64,000 nucleotides of DNA from positions 3,782,001-3,846,000 of the forward strand of contig NZ_CP195106.1 in NCBI RefSeq assembly GCF_051175385.1, written 5' to 3'. Shown one piece after another: positions 8,230 through 17,141 of this stretch (position 1 is the first letter of the stretch; each line of letters opens with the position of its first letter). Made by a program: the position numbers and the translations under genes. The stretch is from Tundrisphaera lichenicola. Its GTDB lineage: Bacteria > Planctomycetota > Planctomycetia > Isosphaerales > Isosphaeraceae. The notes beneath the pieces are model-generated. The model was not told the DNA's origin. It made no database searches and was given only the letters and a program-made list of their open reading frames with translations.

Positions 8230-10872
8230 TTACTTGCCCTCCCCCTTGATCCGGCGGTCGAGGGTCTTGTTGGTCTCGTCCAGGGTGTACTTCAGGTAGT
8301 AATCCTGGTCCTTGAGCAGCGACTCCATGGCCGCTTCCTGGGCGGGGGCGGCGTCCTTCCCGTCGAAGAAGCTGAGGGCTCGGACGGCCTCCAGGCGGAC
8401 CCGGGGGTGGTCGTCGTTGACCTGCTTGCGGAGCTTCTCGATCGGGTCTTTGACGTAGTCCCGCCAGTAGCAGAGGACCCGGGTGGCCGCGGCCCGGGCC
8501 TTGGGCTCGGGGCAGGTCAGCATCTCGTCGAGGGCGGCTTCATCGAAGGCGTCGAGGCTCTGGTGGAGCCAGAGGGCTTCGAGCTTGTGGTGCCAGTACT
8601 CGGGGTCGTTCTTGTAGAGCCCGTCGACCCATTTCTTCAGCTCGGACAGGACCACCTCGGGCGGGTGCTCGCGGAGTTCGCGGCGGGCCCGGTAGCGGGT
8701 CCGGTCCTCGTAGGCCTTGAGGAGGTCGAGCAGCTCGGGGACGCTGGCCCCGGCGATCTTGGCCTTCTCGACCAGGGGACGCTTGGTGTAGTGGACCCGC
8801 CAGATCCGCCCGTGCTCGACGTCTCGGTTGGGGTCGCGGAGCGAGTGCTGCATGTGGCCGACCAGCGGGTTGTACCAGTCGACCAGGTAGAGCGCCCCGT
8901 CCGGGCCGAATTCGAGGTCGACCGGCCGGAAGTTGGGGTCGGTCGAGCTGAGGAGCGGCTGGACCGGGTCGGCGTGGAAGCCCGAGGCATCCTCCTTGAC
9001 CCGGTAGCGGAGGACACCCTGGAACCCGATCACGTTGTTCAGAACGTAGTCGCCCTGGGTCTCGTCGGGGAAGTTCCGGCTGGAGATCAGCTCGCAGCCC
9101 GAGGTCGGCCGCCACTGCTTGGTCAGGAACTCCTGGAGCCGCCCGTGCTTGTTCGGATAGTCGACGTCGCCCGAGAAGGCGGTCCCGTAGTAGTTCGCCC
9201 CGCCCGAGGCGTCGGCCACCAGGTTCTGGCCCCATCGGTCGAAGTAGTGGCCCCAGGGGTTGGCGAAGCCGTAGGAGACGAAGATGTCGAACTTCTGGGT
9301 CTTCGGCTCGTACCGGAAGACGCCCGCCTCCTTCACGCGCCGGGGACCGTAAGGGGTCTCGACCTGGGTGTGGTGGAAGGTCCCTTCCTGCCAGTAGAGC
9401 GCCCCGCCCGGGTCCCAGGTGAAGGCGTGCATCGCGTGGTGCGAGTCGGCCGTGTCGAACCCGTGCATGATCAGCTCGCGGGTGTCGGCCTTGTCGTCGC
9501 CGTCGGTATCCTTCAGGAACATCAGGTTGGGCTGCTGCGCGACATACGCTCCGCCGTCGCCCAGCTCGATCCCGGTGGGGACGTGGAGCTTGTCGGCGAA
9601 GACGGTCTCCTTGTCGGCCTTGCCGTCGCCGTCGGTGTCCTCGTAGATCAGGACCATGTCGTTGACCGGCCGGCCCGGCAGGTATTGCGGGTACGACGCC
9701 ATGGTCGTGACCCAGAGCCGCCCCTTGGCGTCGAAGGTCATCTGGACCGGCTTCTTCAGGTTGGGGAACTGCTCCTCCGAGGCGAACAGGTTGGCCTCAT
9801 ACCCTTCGGGCAGGGTGAAGGTCCGACGCGATTCCTCCGGGGAGGTCATGTGGATCGGCCGCTTGACGTTGGTCTCGACACGGACCAGTTCTCCGGTGTC
9901 GCTGTCGTCGATCGTCGCCGGGACGCTCTTGCCCTGCGCGACGGCCCAGATCCGGCCTTCGCGCTTCTGGATCATCTTGCGGAGCTTCTCGAACTCGGCC
10001 GGGAAGTTCACCACCCCGAACGGCTTCTCGCGACCGCCGTAGATGTAGCAGCCGTTGATGGCCCGGTAGTCGTAGAAGAACTGGAGGTTCTTCTCCAGGA
10101 CTTCCTTCTTGAGCGCGGCCAGGTCGGCCTTGATCCCCGAGGGGCGGGGGCCGAAGAGGGCCTCGTCGAGGACCTTGGCCACCTGCTGGTCGCCCGCTTC
10201 ATTCAGGTGGATGCCGTTGATGGTCAGGTGCGGCTTGTCGGCCTTCGACCCTTCGTCCATCAGCTTCTTGGTCGGCGTGAACAGGTCGACGAAGACGACC
10301 TTGTGCTTGGCCGCGGCCTCGGCCATCGCCTTGGTGTAGAGGGCGATGTTCTCATTGTTGGCCTTGCCGTCGGTGATGTGGGGATTGCCGAGGTCTTCCT
10401 GGGCGATCGGCGAGAGCAGGACCACGCGCGGGGCGGCCTTGCCGTTGTACTTGGTGGAGGTCGACTCGGCGAGGAACTTGTCGAGGTCCTGCTTGAACTT
10501 GTCGAGCCCCGCCGGCCCGCCGAACGACTCGTTGAAGCCGAATGCGGCGACCAGGACGTCGGGCTTCTCGTCGTTGAGGGTGTGCCCGTGGTCGTCGAAG
10601 GCGGCCTGGCGCGGCCGGAGGGCCACCTCGTCGGCCGACCAGCCGAGGTCGTGGAAGATCAGCTCCAGCTCGGGAAAACGGCTCTGGAGGAGCGTCTCGA
10701 AGTTCCCGAAATACTGCATCCGCTCGGCCAGGGTGTTGCCGATCAGGATGATCCGATCGCCCTTGTTCAGGGTCAACTTGGCCGCGTCTTCGGCCCTCGC
10801 CGAGTTCGAGGCGATCGGGAGTGCCGCCATCGTGGCGAGCACGGCACAGATGGCGAATCTCGCCCTCATCAT
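8230..10872 (-). CDS. SGNH-like domain fused to PVC-type membrane-bound dehydrogenase domain
   Basis: This protein of 880 aa has an export signal (MMRARFAICAVLATMAALPIASNSARA). Residues 30-270 form an SGNH/GDSL-like domain: block I reads IGNTLAER, block III FGFNES, block V INGIHLNEAG; the usual nucleophile Ser is Thr. Residues about 360-760 are a six-bladed propeller of the PVC 'membrane-bound dehydrogenase' type (GYEANLFASEEQFPNLKKP, DTDGDGKADKETVFAD, GPDGALYLVDWYNP), with a HEAT-like C-terminal tail. Many family members continue into a CxxCH cytochrome domain, absent here; the neighbouring gene at 5,973-7,706 carries one. The substrate is unknown; sugar or polysaccharide-derived compounds are a guess from the family. 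Confidence 0.85.
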   Translation of the reverse strand: MMRARFAICAVLATMAALPIASNSARAEDAAKLTLNKGDRIILIGNTLAERMQYFGNFETLLQSRFPELELIFHDLGWSADEVALRPRQAAFDDHGHTLNDEKPDVLVAAFGFNESFGGPAGLDKFKQDLDKFLAESTSTKYNGKAAPRVVLLSPIAQEDLGNPHITDGKANNENIALYTKAMAEAAAKHKVVFVDLFTPTKKLMDEGSKADKPHLTINGIHLNEAGDQQVAKVLDEALFGPRPSGIKADLAALKKEVLEKNLQFFYDYRAINGCYIYGGREKPFGVVNFPAEFEKLRKMIQKREGRIWAVAQGKSVPATIDDSDTGELVRVETNVKRPIHMTSPEESRRTFTLPEGYEANLFASEEQFPNLKKPVQMTFDAKGRLWVTTMASYPQYLPGRPVNDMVLIYEDTDGDGKADKETVFADKLHVPTGIELGDGGAYVAQQPNLMFLKDTDGDDKADTRELIMHGFDTADSHHAMHAFTWDPGGALYWQEGTFHHTQVETPYGPRRVKEAGVFRYEPKTQKFDIFVSYGFANPWGHYFDRWGQNLVADASGGANYYGTAFSGDVDYPNKHGRLQEFLTKQWRPTSGCELISSRNFPDETQGDYVLNNVIGFQGVLRYRVKEDASGFHADPVQPLLSSTDPNFRPVDLEFGPDGALYLVDWYNPLVGHMQHSLRDPNRDVEHGRIWRVHYTKRPLVEKAKIAGASVPELLDLLKAYEDRTRYRARRELREHPPEVVLSELKKWVDGLYKNDPEYWHHKLEALWLHQSLDAFDEAALDEMLTCPEPKARAAATRVLCYWRDYVKDPIEKLRKQVNDDHPRVRLEAVRALSFFDGKDAAPAQEAAMESLLKDQDYYLKYTLDETNKTLDRRIKGEGK

Positions 10873-11429
10873 CGTCAGTCCTCATGAGCGGGGTGGGATT
10901 GCGATACGAGGGCGTGCCGACGAGCCCGTCGACCCCTCGAAGGGGCGTCGGACGAAACGTGACCGTGCCTCGCGACCATTCGCCCATCCTAACGCGTCCG
11001 AATCGGAATGCAATCGACCGAATTTCCGCCCATCCCGCCGATGGGTTGCCCCTTTCGGCTTTGGCATTTCTTGTAGGGCAGGGCTTGCCCTGCCGAGACC
11101 AGGCTCGCGGCAGGGCAAGGCCTGCCCTACAGGACTGAGTTGGCGGAGCAAGCTCCGCCCGGGCAAAGCGTAAGCAAGCTTCCGCACTCCAAGGCCTCCG
11201 GCGGCTCGCCGGACTCGATGCGGCCCCCGGAGCGGCAGAGCCGCCTTGGAGTGCGGAAGCTTGCTTACGCTTTCGGACCCGGAGCTTGCTCCGGGAGTCA
11301 GCCGCAGCCAATCCCCGCAGCAACCCCCAGAAACCCTGGGCACACCCAGGATCGAGGCGCGTGCGGCACCCGCCCCGGCCGTCCGGACGAGTCTGATCAG
11401 GATTTCGCGACGCTCCGGCTTTGAGAGAA
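10873..11429. repeat. Intergenic REP-like palindromic repeat cluster
   Basis: These 557 bases hold no credible gene. A long inverted repeat (TGTAGGGCAGGGCTTGCC at 11072 and its complement ending 11131) would form a stem of about 22 bp. It is followed by AGCTTGCT-cored palindromes (GGCGGAGC/GCTCCGCC near 11142-11157, and CCGGAGC/GCTCCGG near 11279-11294) and by an inverted pair of 'AGCAAGCTTCCGCACTCCAAGG'-like segments around 11170 and 11255. They match the family in the 7,707-8,229 spacer and are probably dispersed non-autonomous repeats. Promoters for the divergent flanks must lie at the edges, but none is obvious. Confidence 0.7.
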
Positions 11430-12503
11430 TCAGGCTCGGAGCCGTTCGAGCTTGCGTTGGCGGGCTCCTCGACGGGTCTCGGCCCGATGAATCCGCCTCT
11501 CGGCCCTCGTCGGGAGGGTCATCGAGGGTTCCGACGCCGCAACGGGATCGGGAATTTCCTCCCGATCCCGGGCGATCAGCCCCTCTTCACCGGCCTGAAT
11601 GGGTTCGTTTCGCGCCTGGGGCGACTCCGTCTCGGGAGGTGCCGGCTCGGCGTCGAGGCGGGCCACCCACTGAGGCTTGAGGTCGGGGTTGGGAGAGCGG
11701 TGGGGCGACTCGAACTTGATCTGCGCCAGGCACCAGCGGAGGCGTCGATGGAGCGTCGACTCATAACGTCGGAGTCTCCGAAGTTCGGGGTCCTCGTCGG
11801 TGGTCAGGTCCGAGCAGGTCAGCGCCCGATTCACCTCATCGAGATCCCCCACCAACTCGCGACGTTCCTTCAACGCGGCGATCTCGCGACGGGCCACGCC
11901 CGCCGGGTCGTCGGCCCCTTCGATCACCTTCCCTTCCGGGTCGAGCCAGGTCCCGGGCCGTTGCCCCTCGCGGAACTCGGCCGGGGTGCCCAGCAGGTCG
12001 AAGGCCAGTCGGGTTTGATCGGGAGTCCAACATCCCTTCAGGTCGGCCACGTGAGCCAGCATCGCCCAGCGGGACATCAGCCACTCGCACCCCTGAGGCG
12101 TCCGCCGCAAGGCTTCGACCACCTCCTCGGGCCGCTCGCCGATCATCCCGCCGAGGGTGGCGGCCTCCCGTTTCCTGTCATCCTCCCAGGTCAGTTCGGC
12201 TCGGAGCGCGATCTTGTCCCGGACCCGACGCTCGATCCGTTCGCAACGGTCGATCCGCAGGCTGAGGATGGCCACGCGGTCGACCAGCCAGGAGTGGAAC
12301 TGGTTCTGGGGCTTGAGCGTGTGATAGTAAGCCGAAGCCCGCTCCTGGACCGCCTCCAGGCTCTCGGGGACCACCACCGACGAGCAGAGGCCATGCTTCA
12401 AGGCGTTGGCCCGAGACTTCGCCTTCCCCTCCTCGGTCTTCGGCCCGCTGCTCCTGAGGGCGTTCCGGCGATTCGCGGCCAGGCGGGCTTCGGAGACGAT
12501 CAT
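11430..12503 (-). CDS. Hypothetical protein with AANRRNALRSSGPKTEEGK N-terminal motif
   Basis: The start is ATG 12503 (MIVSEARLAANRRNALRSS...), not the upstream ATG 12584, because the product then opens with the characteristic 'NRRNA..S.GPKT.EGK..S..NALKHG' block, which I recall from many planctomycete and other bacterial genomes as a multi-copy family of unknown role. The 357-aa remainder is charged, helical and Arg/Glu rich, without signal or membrane segment. Its position between a repeat-rich spacer and insertion sequences fits a mobile or paralogous family, but no catalytic motif is visible. Confidence 0.72.
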   Translation of the reverse strand: MIVSEARLAANRRNALRSSGPKTEEGKAKSRANALKHGLCSSVVVPESLEAVQERASAYYHTLKPQNQFHSWLVDRVAILSLRIDRCERIERRVRDKIALRAELTWEDDRKREAATLGGMIGERPEEVVEALRRTPQGCEWLMSRWAMLAHVADLKGCWTPDQTRLAFDLLGTPAEFREGQRPGTWLDPEGKVIEGADDPAGVARREIAALKERRELVGDLDEVNRALTCSDLTTDEDPELRRLRRYESTLHRRLRWCLAQIKFESPHRSPNPDLKPQWVARLDAEPAPPETESPQARNEPIQAGEEGLIARDREEIPDPVAASEPSMTLPTRAERRIHRAETRRGARQRKLERLRA

Positions 12504-12681
12504 GGGGGCATCCTCGCGGGGTGTCGGTGCGGAGTCCGAGAGATCTCCCCCGAACTTTCGCGCCCCGACGAGCCCGATCAACACACTTTCCGGCCCGAGC
12601 CGCGCGGATTCGCCAGGGCTGCCGATCGTAGGTCAGGTCCAACGAAGCGTTTTTGAACTGACTTGAGACCGATTAAACAGG

Positions 12682-13071
12682 CTATAGCTCGGGCCAGTCG
12701 GAGGACTTTCCCTCATCCCCTTCATCCCACTCGACCTCGATTGGGCACTGCTCCACCGAAAGGCTGGGAAACCAATGGTCCCCGACCTTCAGCATTCCGG
12801 ATCGTCTGGCCCCGTTGCGATCCTGAACGACGATGATCTGGACCCATTGGCAGGCGGTGGCCGAGAAGGACATCCGCTTGAGGAACCCGGCGTCCTTGCT
12901 TTCCAGGATCTTGTACCCGTGGTCCATGGCCCAACGGTCGATAGCCTCGGGGATGACTCGCCTCCCGCTGTAGATGGCGGCCGAGATGAAGGTGATGACT
13001 ATCGTAATATCTAAGATGGGCGACACATAATAATCCATCGTGGTCAACCAGGGGCCAGCCATCATGGGCAT
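12682..13071 (-). CDS. Small membrane protein of unknown function, 129 aa
   Basis: ATG 13071 opens MPMMAGPWLTTMDYYVSPILDITIVITFISAAIYSG, giving one hydrophobic segment at about residues 15-38. A soluble 90-residue tail follows (RRVIPEAIDRWAMDHGYKILESKDAGFLKRM...QIIVVQDRNGARRSGMLKVG...). The tail resembles small planctomycete proteins with a strand-rich 'Q.IVV.D..G..R.G...VG..WF' block, but I cannot name the family. It ends just before the left end of the first IS. The 178 bases upstream of the preceding gene hold nothing recognisable. Confidence 0.65.
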   Translation of the reverse strand: MPMMAGPWLTTMDYYVSPILDITIVITFISAAIYSGRRVIPEAIDRWAMDHGYKILESKDAGFLKRMSFSATACQWVQIIVVQDRNGARRSGMLKVGDHWFPSLSVEQCPIEVEWDEGDEGKSSDWPEL

Positions 13072-13126
13072 CCTCTCTTGCCAGGCCGTTCCCTACACCA
13101 CCAGGTCCGACCTCGATCCGATGTCA

Positions 13127-14282
13127 TACCGAATCCCCTGGATGACTAACCATTGAGCTCGACCGCCCAGCTGAAGCCGACGGCTCCGCGGACGACCTCG
13201 GGGTGGTCGATCAACCATCGGCACCGATCCAGGACAGGGACCTGCATCGTGGCCAGGTCGTTGAACCCCAGGTTGGCCACCGCCTCGCGTACCAGCGGCC
13301 AGAGCGGCTCGACCGGCTGTAGCTCCGGCGTGCAAGGCGGCAGTCGGTGCAGCACCACGTTGACCGGGATCGCCAGCCGCCTGGCCACGTGCCAGCCGGC
13401 GTTGTCCACCATCAGCACCAGCAGCTTCTCCCCGGCCGGGTCGGCCCAGCGGGCGAATTCCTCCAACGCCAGGCCCATCCAGTCGGTATTGGCCGAGGGC
13501 AGGATCAGCTCCAGGTTCCGCCCGCTGGCCGGGTGCACGAAGCCGTAGACGTAGGCCCATTGGTACTTGGTCCGGCCATAGGAGAGCGGCCGATGGGCTC
13601 GCACCGCCCAGACCCGACGGGTGATCGGCTTGAGCCCCAGCCGGGCCTCATCCTCGGCCCAGACCTCGACCACTCGGCCGGGGTGCTCCCGACGTAGGCG
13701 GGCGACTCGATCGGCCAGGGCGTCTTTTCCACGCCCGCTGCGAAGCGGGCGTGGCGGCCTCCGGATGTCGGGGTCGGGGGACCTGCAGCGAGAAGCCCAG
13801 GCCACGCAGCCATCTCCAGCCGGTCTGCTTGCGGATGTGGACGTCCCAGCGATCGCGGACGAAGGTGGCGACCTTGGCCCCGGTCCAGAGCCCGCCGTCG
13901 GGCGGCGACTGGCGGAGGGCGGCCCAGAGATCGACCTGCTGCTCGGGGGTGAGCTTGCTCTGGCCGCCGTTGGTGGTAGCCCTCCGGTCGCCCAGGCCAT
14001 CGGGCCCCTGGGCATTCCAGCGTTTGAGCAAGGCGCGGGCCCAGACCGGAGTCAGGCCGACCTGCTGGGCGGCCTGAGCCGGGCTGAGCGGCTGGTCCGG
14101 GCGAGTCAGGAGCCAGATCACCTGCCAGTGGGTCTTCTCGATGCCGGAGCGGCACGCGCGATAGCGGCGAGCGATCTCCTCGGGGGGCAGGTGCAGGACG
14201 ATGGGCAGTCGTTCGTTCGCCATGGGGAACCTCCGTGGAAGTAGGAGATCCCCCAATGATAACTCATCCGGAAGATTCCGTA
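13127..14282 (-). mobile_element. IS630-type insertion sequence (copy 1), about 1.15 kb
   Basis: The element is flanked by TA at 13127-13128 and 14281-14282, as expected of IS630/Tc1-type target duplication. The ends are imperfect inverted repeats: left CCGAATCCCCTGGATGACTA, right (reverse complement) CGGAATCTTCCGGATGAGTT. Extent is about 1,152 bp between the TAs and carries one transposase in two frames. The repeats are only about 75% alike and the transposase is frameshifted, so it may be an old copy. A second, different IS630-type element begins only 17 bases away. Confidence 0.75.
13146..14223 (-). CDS. IS630-type transposase split over two frames
   Basis: The first frame starts at ATG 14223 (GGAGG 7 bases upstream) and encodes the N-terminal helix-turn-helix half (MANERLPIVLHLPPEEIARRYRAC...LSPAQAAQQVGLTPVWARALLKRW). 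The second frame encodes the DDE half: EDEARLGLKP, LMVDNAGWHVARR and ELQPVEPLW supply the catalytic D, D and E. The switch occurs at AAAA (13725-13728), just after a perfect 26-base hairpin (13729-13754), and needs a +1 or -2 shift (TGG AAA to AAA GAC). Either programmed recoding or a disabling indel is possible. With the shift the protein would be about 358 aa, normal for the family. Confidence 0.8.
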
Positions 14283-14298
14283 TCAGTAGTAGAAGTAG

Positions 14299-15529
14299 TA
14301 GTTCATCGACGCTAAAATTGTGGGTAAAGGTACCTCAGCTTGACCCGGGCATCGGCCGTCGTGAACTTCCAGATCACCCGACCGCCCTCGGCGTTCCGGG
14401 CTCGCTCCCACGCGGCGCACTCGGCGGCCAGGAGTTCGGGCTCCCCGATCCGACGGGCCAGGCACTGCCGGGCCAGCACCGAGAGCTCGATCTCCGCCAC
14501 GTTCAGCCAGCTCCCGTTGCGCGGCGTGTGCACGATCTCCAGCCGCCGCGCCAGCCGGCGCGCCTCCGCCGCCGGGAACGCCGCGTACAGCGACGCGGTC
14601 GTGTGCGTGTTCAGGTTGTCGCAGACCAGCCGGACCTTGCGCGCCGCCGGGTAGTCCTCGTCCAGCAGTCGCCTGACCTCGTGCGCCCAGTCGACCCGCG
14701 TGCGGCTCTCCCGGCAGCTGACCCGCCGCCAGCCCCGGTTCGGGTCGAAGAACATGAAGATCGCCTGCACCCCCTTGCGCTCGTAGTGGTAGTCCTCCCG
14801 CGCCGCACGGCCGCGGGCCGGCGGGAGCGGGTCGTGGAGGCCTTCCAGCATCTGCTTGGCCGCCTCGTCCATGCAGACCGTCGGCTCCTCCTCGCTCGGC
14901 GGCATCGCGTACACGTCGAGGACCTCCTCCATCTGCGCGACGAACCGGGCCGAATCCCGCTCCGGGATGCACCACGACTCGGCCTTCAGCCAGGGCTTCA
15001 GCGCGTTTTTTTTAGCGCCCTGCGGACCGTCTCGACCGAGACCTCGGTGACCAGCTTGCGGGCCATCAACTCGCCGGCCAGGAGCTTGAGCGTCCAGCGG
15101 GCCCGGCCCTCCGGCGGCGGGCCGCAGTGGATGGCGACCAGGTGGGCCTCGACGTGGCCATCGATCTTGGGGGGGACCGGCGGTGCTTCGCGGGCCTTGC
15201 GCCCGAAGGCGGCGTCGGGCCCTCCGGCGACGAAGCTCTTGCGGACCCGGGCGACGGTGTTGACGTGCATCCCGAGGGCCTCGCCGATCCAGGCGTCGTT
15301 GCGGCGGCCCTCCGGGTGGGCCTCGTCGGCGTGGAGCAACAGCCTGGCGTACCGGGCCTTACGGGCCGGCGTCCGGCCGTCACGGGCGGTCCGTTCGAGG
15401 TCCCGGCGCTGCTCGGCGGTGAGGTGGACCTGGCATTTCAGAGCGGAGTTCATCGGGTCGGCCTCCGGTGCCCGGATGGTGTCGGAAATCCGACCCGATT
15501 TTACCCACTTCTTTAGCGTCGATGAACTA
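14299..15529 (-). mobile_element. IS630-type insertion sequence (copy 2), about 1.23 kb
   Basis: Terminal inverted repeats are near perfect: GTTCATCGACGCTAAA followed by ATTGTGGGTAAA at the left (14301) and the same with GAAGTGGGTAAA at the right (ending 15527). TA dinucleotides flank both ends (14299-14300, 15528-15529). Well-kept ends and an intact two-frame transposase suggest a potentially active copy. It has inserted into one arm of a palindromic repeat: removing the element rejoins AGTAGAAGTAG with GTAGGGTGGGC. Confidence 0.88.
14312..15453 (-). CDS. IS630-type transposase made by -1 frameshifting at A8
   Basis: The first frame starts at ATG 15453 (MNSALKCQVHLTAEQRRDLERTARDG) and holds the helix-turn-helix part, ending at a TGA at 14998. 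A run of eight A (complement of 15006-15013, in CTA AAA AAA ACG) permits a -1 slip to ...AAA AAC GCG CTG AAG CCC TGG, giving NALKPWLKAESW and continuing into the DDE catalytic domain: VCMDEAAKQML (D), VRLVCDNLNTHT (D) and NVAEIELSVL (E). Programmed -1 frameshifting on A-runs is established for IS630 elements. The fused product is about 381 aa. The downstream frame alone has no credible ribosome-binding site, which supports recoding. Confidence 0.85.
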
Positions 15530-15601
15530 GTAGGGTGGGCATCGCCCACCGGTCTTGATGCCGCCCAATCGGGTCGGTGGGCGGTGCCCACCTACTTCTA
15601 C

Positions 15602-16264
15602 TCAATCCTGCGCCAATTTCATCCATCTTTGCCGCTTGAAGGTCCCATCCGGAAGATACGTCGGCAGGTCATACCCATTCGCTTTCATGCCCCGGACGAA
15701 CGGCTTGACCGACCGACGATCCGCGAATTTCGCATGGATCACCCGATGGTGGTCCACCCAGAGGATCGTCTCGGCGTGATCCGGGATGACGAAGAGGTCA
15801 TCCGGGCAGCACCACCCGAAGGCGAGCTGGGCGAAGATCACCGCGACCACCCGATCCCGCTCCGACTCGTCGAAGCGGGCCGCCCCCTCTAGGTCGATCG
15901 GGGCCCCGACTCCGCGGAGGATCAATTCCCGGATTCCGCCATCGCTGTCGTATGGGGCCGTCGGCCCGGGCCATCGTCCGCCCCGGAACCAGAGGTAGCC
16001 GGTCGCCCAGGGTTTCAGCCCATCGAGCATGGACGAGATGAAATGGGGCCACTCGGCCGGATCCGGCGGCACGATCCAGAAGCGGCCGATATCCCGCGAG
16101 GGTTTGTGGACGAGGCAACGGGGCTCCTCGTAGCGATCATCTGGTTCGATACCCTTGGAATGAGCCCAGGCCAAGAATTCCTGGGTTTGGATGGGATGCA
16201 TTGGCTTGAACTCGGAGAGGTTGTCAGGAAAATCTGGACTTAACCCCGACCAACCATCGCTCAT
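15602..16264 (-). CDS. Hypothetical protein, 220 aa
   Basis: ATG 16264 opens MSDGWSGLSPDFPDNLSEFKP. The protein is soluble and rich in Trp and acidic residues (GYLWFRGGRWPGP, FGWCCPDDLFVIPDHAETILWVDHHRVIHAKF). I do not recognise a named domain; it resembles host genes found in multiple copies in planctomycetes. The stop codon lies within the right arm of the palindromic repeat, so the repeat has probably supplied or moved the C-terminus. A separate gene starts on its 5' side only a few bases away. Confidence 0.65.
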   Translation of the reverse strand: MSDGWSGLSPDFPDNLSEFKPMHPIQTQEFLAWAHSKGIEPDDRYEEPRCLVHKPSRDIGRFWIVPPDPAEWPHFISSMLDGLKPWATGYLWFRGGRWPGPTAPYDSDGGIRELILRGVGAPIDLEGAARFDESERDRVVAVIFAQLAFGWCCPDDLFVIPDHAETILWVDHHRVIHAKFADRRSVKPFVRGMKANGYDLPTYLPDGTFKRQRWMKLAQD

Positions 16265-16267
16265 GCC

Positions 16268-16960
16268 TCATGAGAGGCGGTGTCTTGCGTACGGCTTGGG
16301 GCGAGGGAGGCGGACAACGACCCGGCGAAACACCCGAGCGGAGAGGAATATCGGATAGTGATCCACGACTTCCCCTCGGGAGCTGGACAACGGATAGACG
16401 ATCGCCTTGTCGGCGAAGTAGGCCGCCTCCGACAGCAAATACCGCCGGTCGATCCGATCTTCATTCCCGAGCCGGACCAACCGCCGGAGTTCCTCCGGAG
16501 GGATCGCCTCCAGGTCCTTGACCATCTGCTCGATCCGAGCCTTCCGATCCGCCTCGTAATCGAGATGCGCGGCCCATGCCTCGGGCCCCTCGGCCTTGTA
16601 CCGGGCCTCGATCGTTTCCTTCCTCCAGGCCTGGTAACCCACTCGCTCCACCCGCTCCTCGGGACTTTCCTGCTCTGGTGCACAATCGTAGGTCTCCAGG
16701 AAGAACGCCGCCCCTTCGGCCTGGTATTCGGCCCGAAAGAATTCCTTGCGGGTGGCCTGGCCCAGGAGGTAACGCTCCGCGACCTCGATCCCTCGGCGAG
16801 TCGCTTCCATCGGCAGGAGCGGCCAGATCGCCCGGCAGCAATCGAGGAGGAAGCAGTGGATGACCCTGACGAACTCATCCTCCTTGCCAGGCCACACGGC
16901 GCGAAGGGCCCGCTGCATGGCAATCGGGTCATCGGAGGTGAGCCATTCGGACTCGGTCAT
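16268..16960 (-). CDS. Hypothetical protein of the planctomycete 'MTE.EWL..DDP' family
   Basis: I choose ATG 16960 because MTESEWLTSDDPIAMQRALR is the typical opening of a large planctomycete paralogous family; the frame is open 50 codons further but that part is low quality. The family feature 'F..CCRAIWPLLP.EATRRGIEVAERYLLGQATRKEF' is present at residues 35-75. The 230-aa product is helical, cytoplasmic and lacks catalytic motifs. Role unknown. Three bases separate its stop from the start of the 15,602-16,264 gene, so the two are probably co-transcribed leftward from the 181-bp spacer before the tRNA. Confidence 0.72.
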   Translation of the reverse strand: MTESEWLTSDDPIAMQRALRAVWPGKEDEFVRVIHCFLLDCCRAIWPLLPMEATRRGIEVAERYLLGQATRKEFFRAEYQAEGAAFFLETYDCAPEQESPEERVERVGYQAWRKETIEARYKAEGPEAWAAHLDYEADRKARIEQMVKDLEAIPPEELRRLVRLGNEDRIDRRYLLSEAAYFADKAIVYPLSSSRGEVVDHYPIFLSARVFRRVVVRLPRPKPYARHRLS

Positions 16961-17141
16961 CGTTACCCCTCGACCGTAAGGGCTTGCCGTGACACCACCG
17001 GAGCCGACTTCGATCCGATGATACCTCGGCAGGGCGAGCCTTGCCCTCCGGGAAATTTCGGATCGAAGGGGTAAGCTTCGGGCGTCGATCGACCGCCGCC
17101 CTCTTGACATCTCGTCCGGTCTGGGGTGGAATGAGTCCGAC

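Larger units (their letters stand above)
14287..15602. repeat. Palindromic repeat interrupted by IS copy 2
   Basis: Left arm AGTAGAAGTAG (14288-14298) continues after the IS at 15530 as GTAGGGTGGGCATCGCCCACC. The right arm (about 15575-15602) is its complement, GGTGGGCGGTGCCCACC then TACTTCTACT. Without the IS the unit is about 87 bp with long inverted arms, each holding a nested GGTGGGC/GCCCACC hairpin. It is of the planctomycete 'GTGGGCACCGCCCAC' intergenic repeat type. Its right end contains the stop codon of the next gene. Confidence 0.7.

Noticed and set aside
10882..11343. 153-codon open frame on the - strand
   Set aside because: It spans the REP-like cluster and contains repeat-derived peptides, with no codon bias or ribosome-binding site.
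12682..16960. Genomic island boundary around the two IS elements
   Set aside because: Neighbouring genes are planctomycete-type and no direct repeats or integrase were seen; two simple IS insertions are enough.
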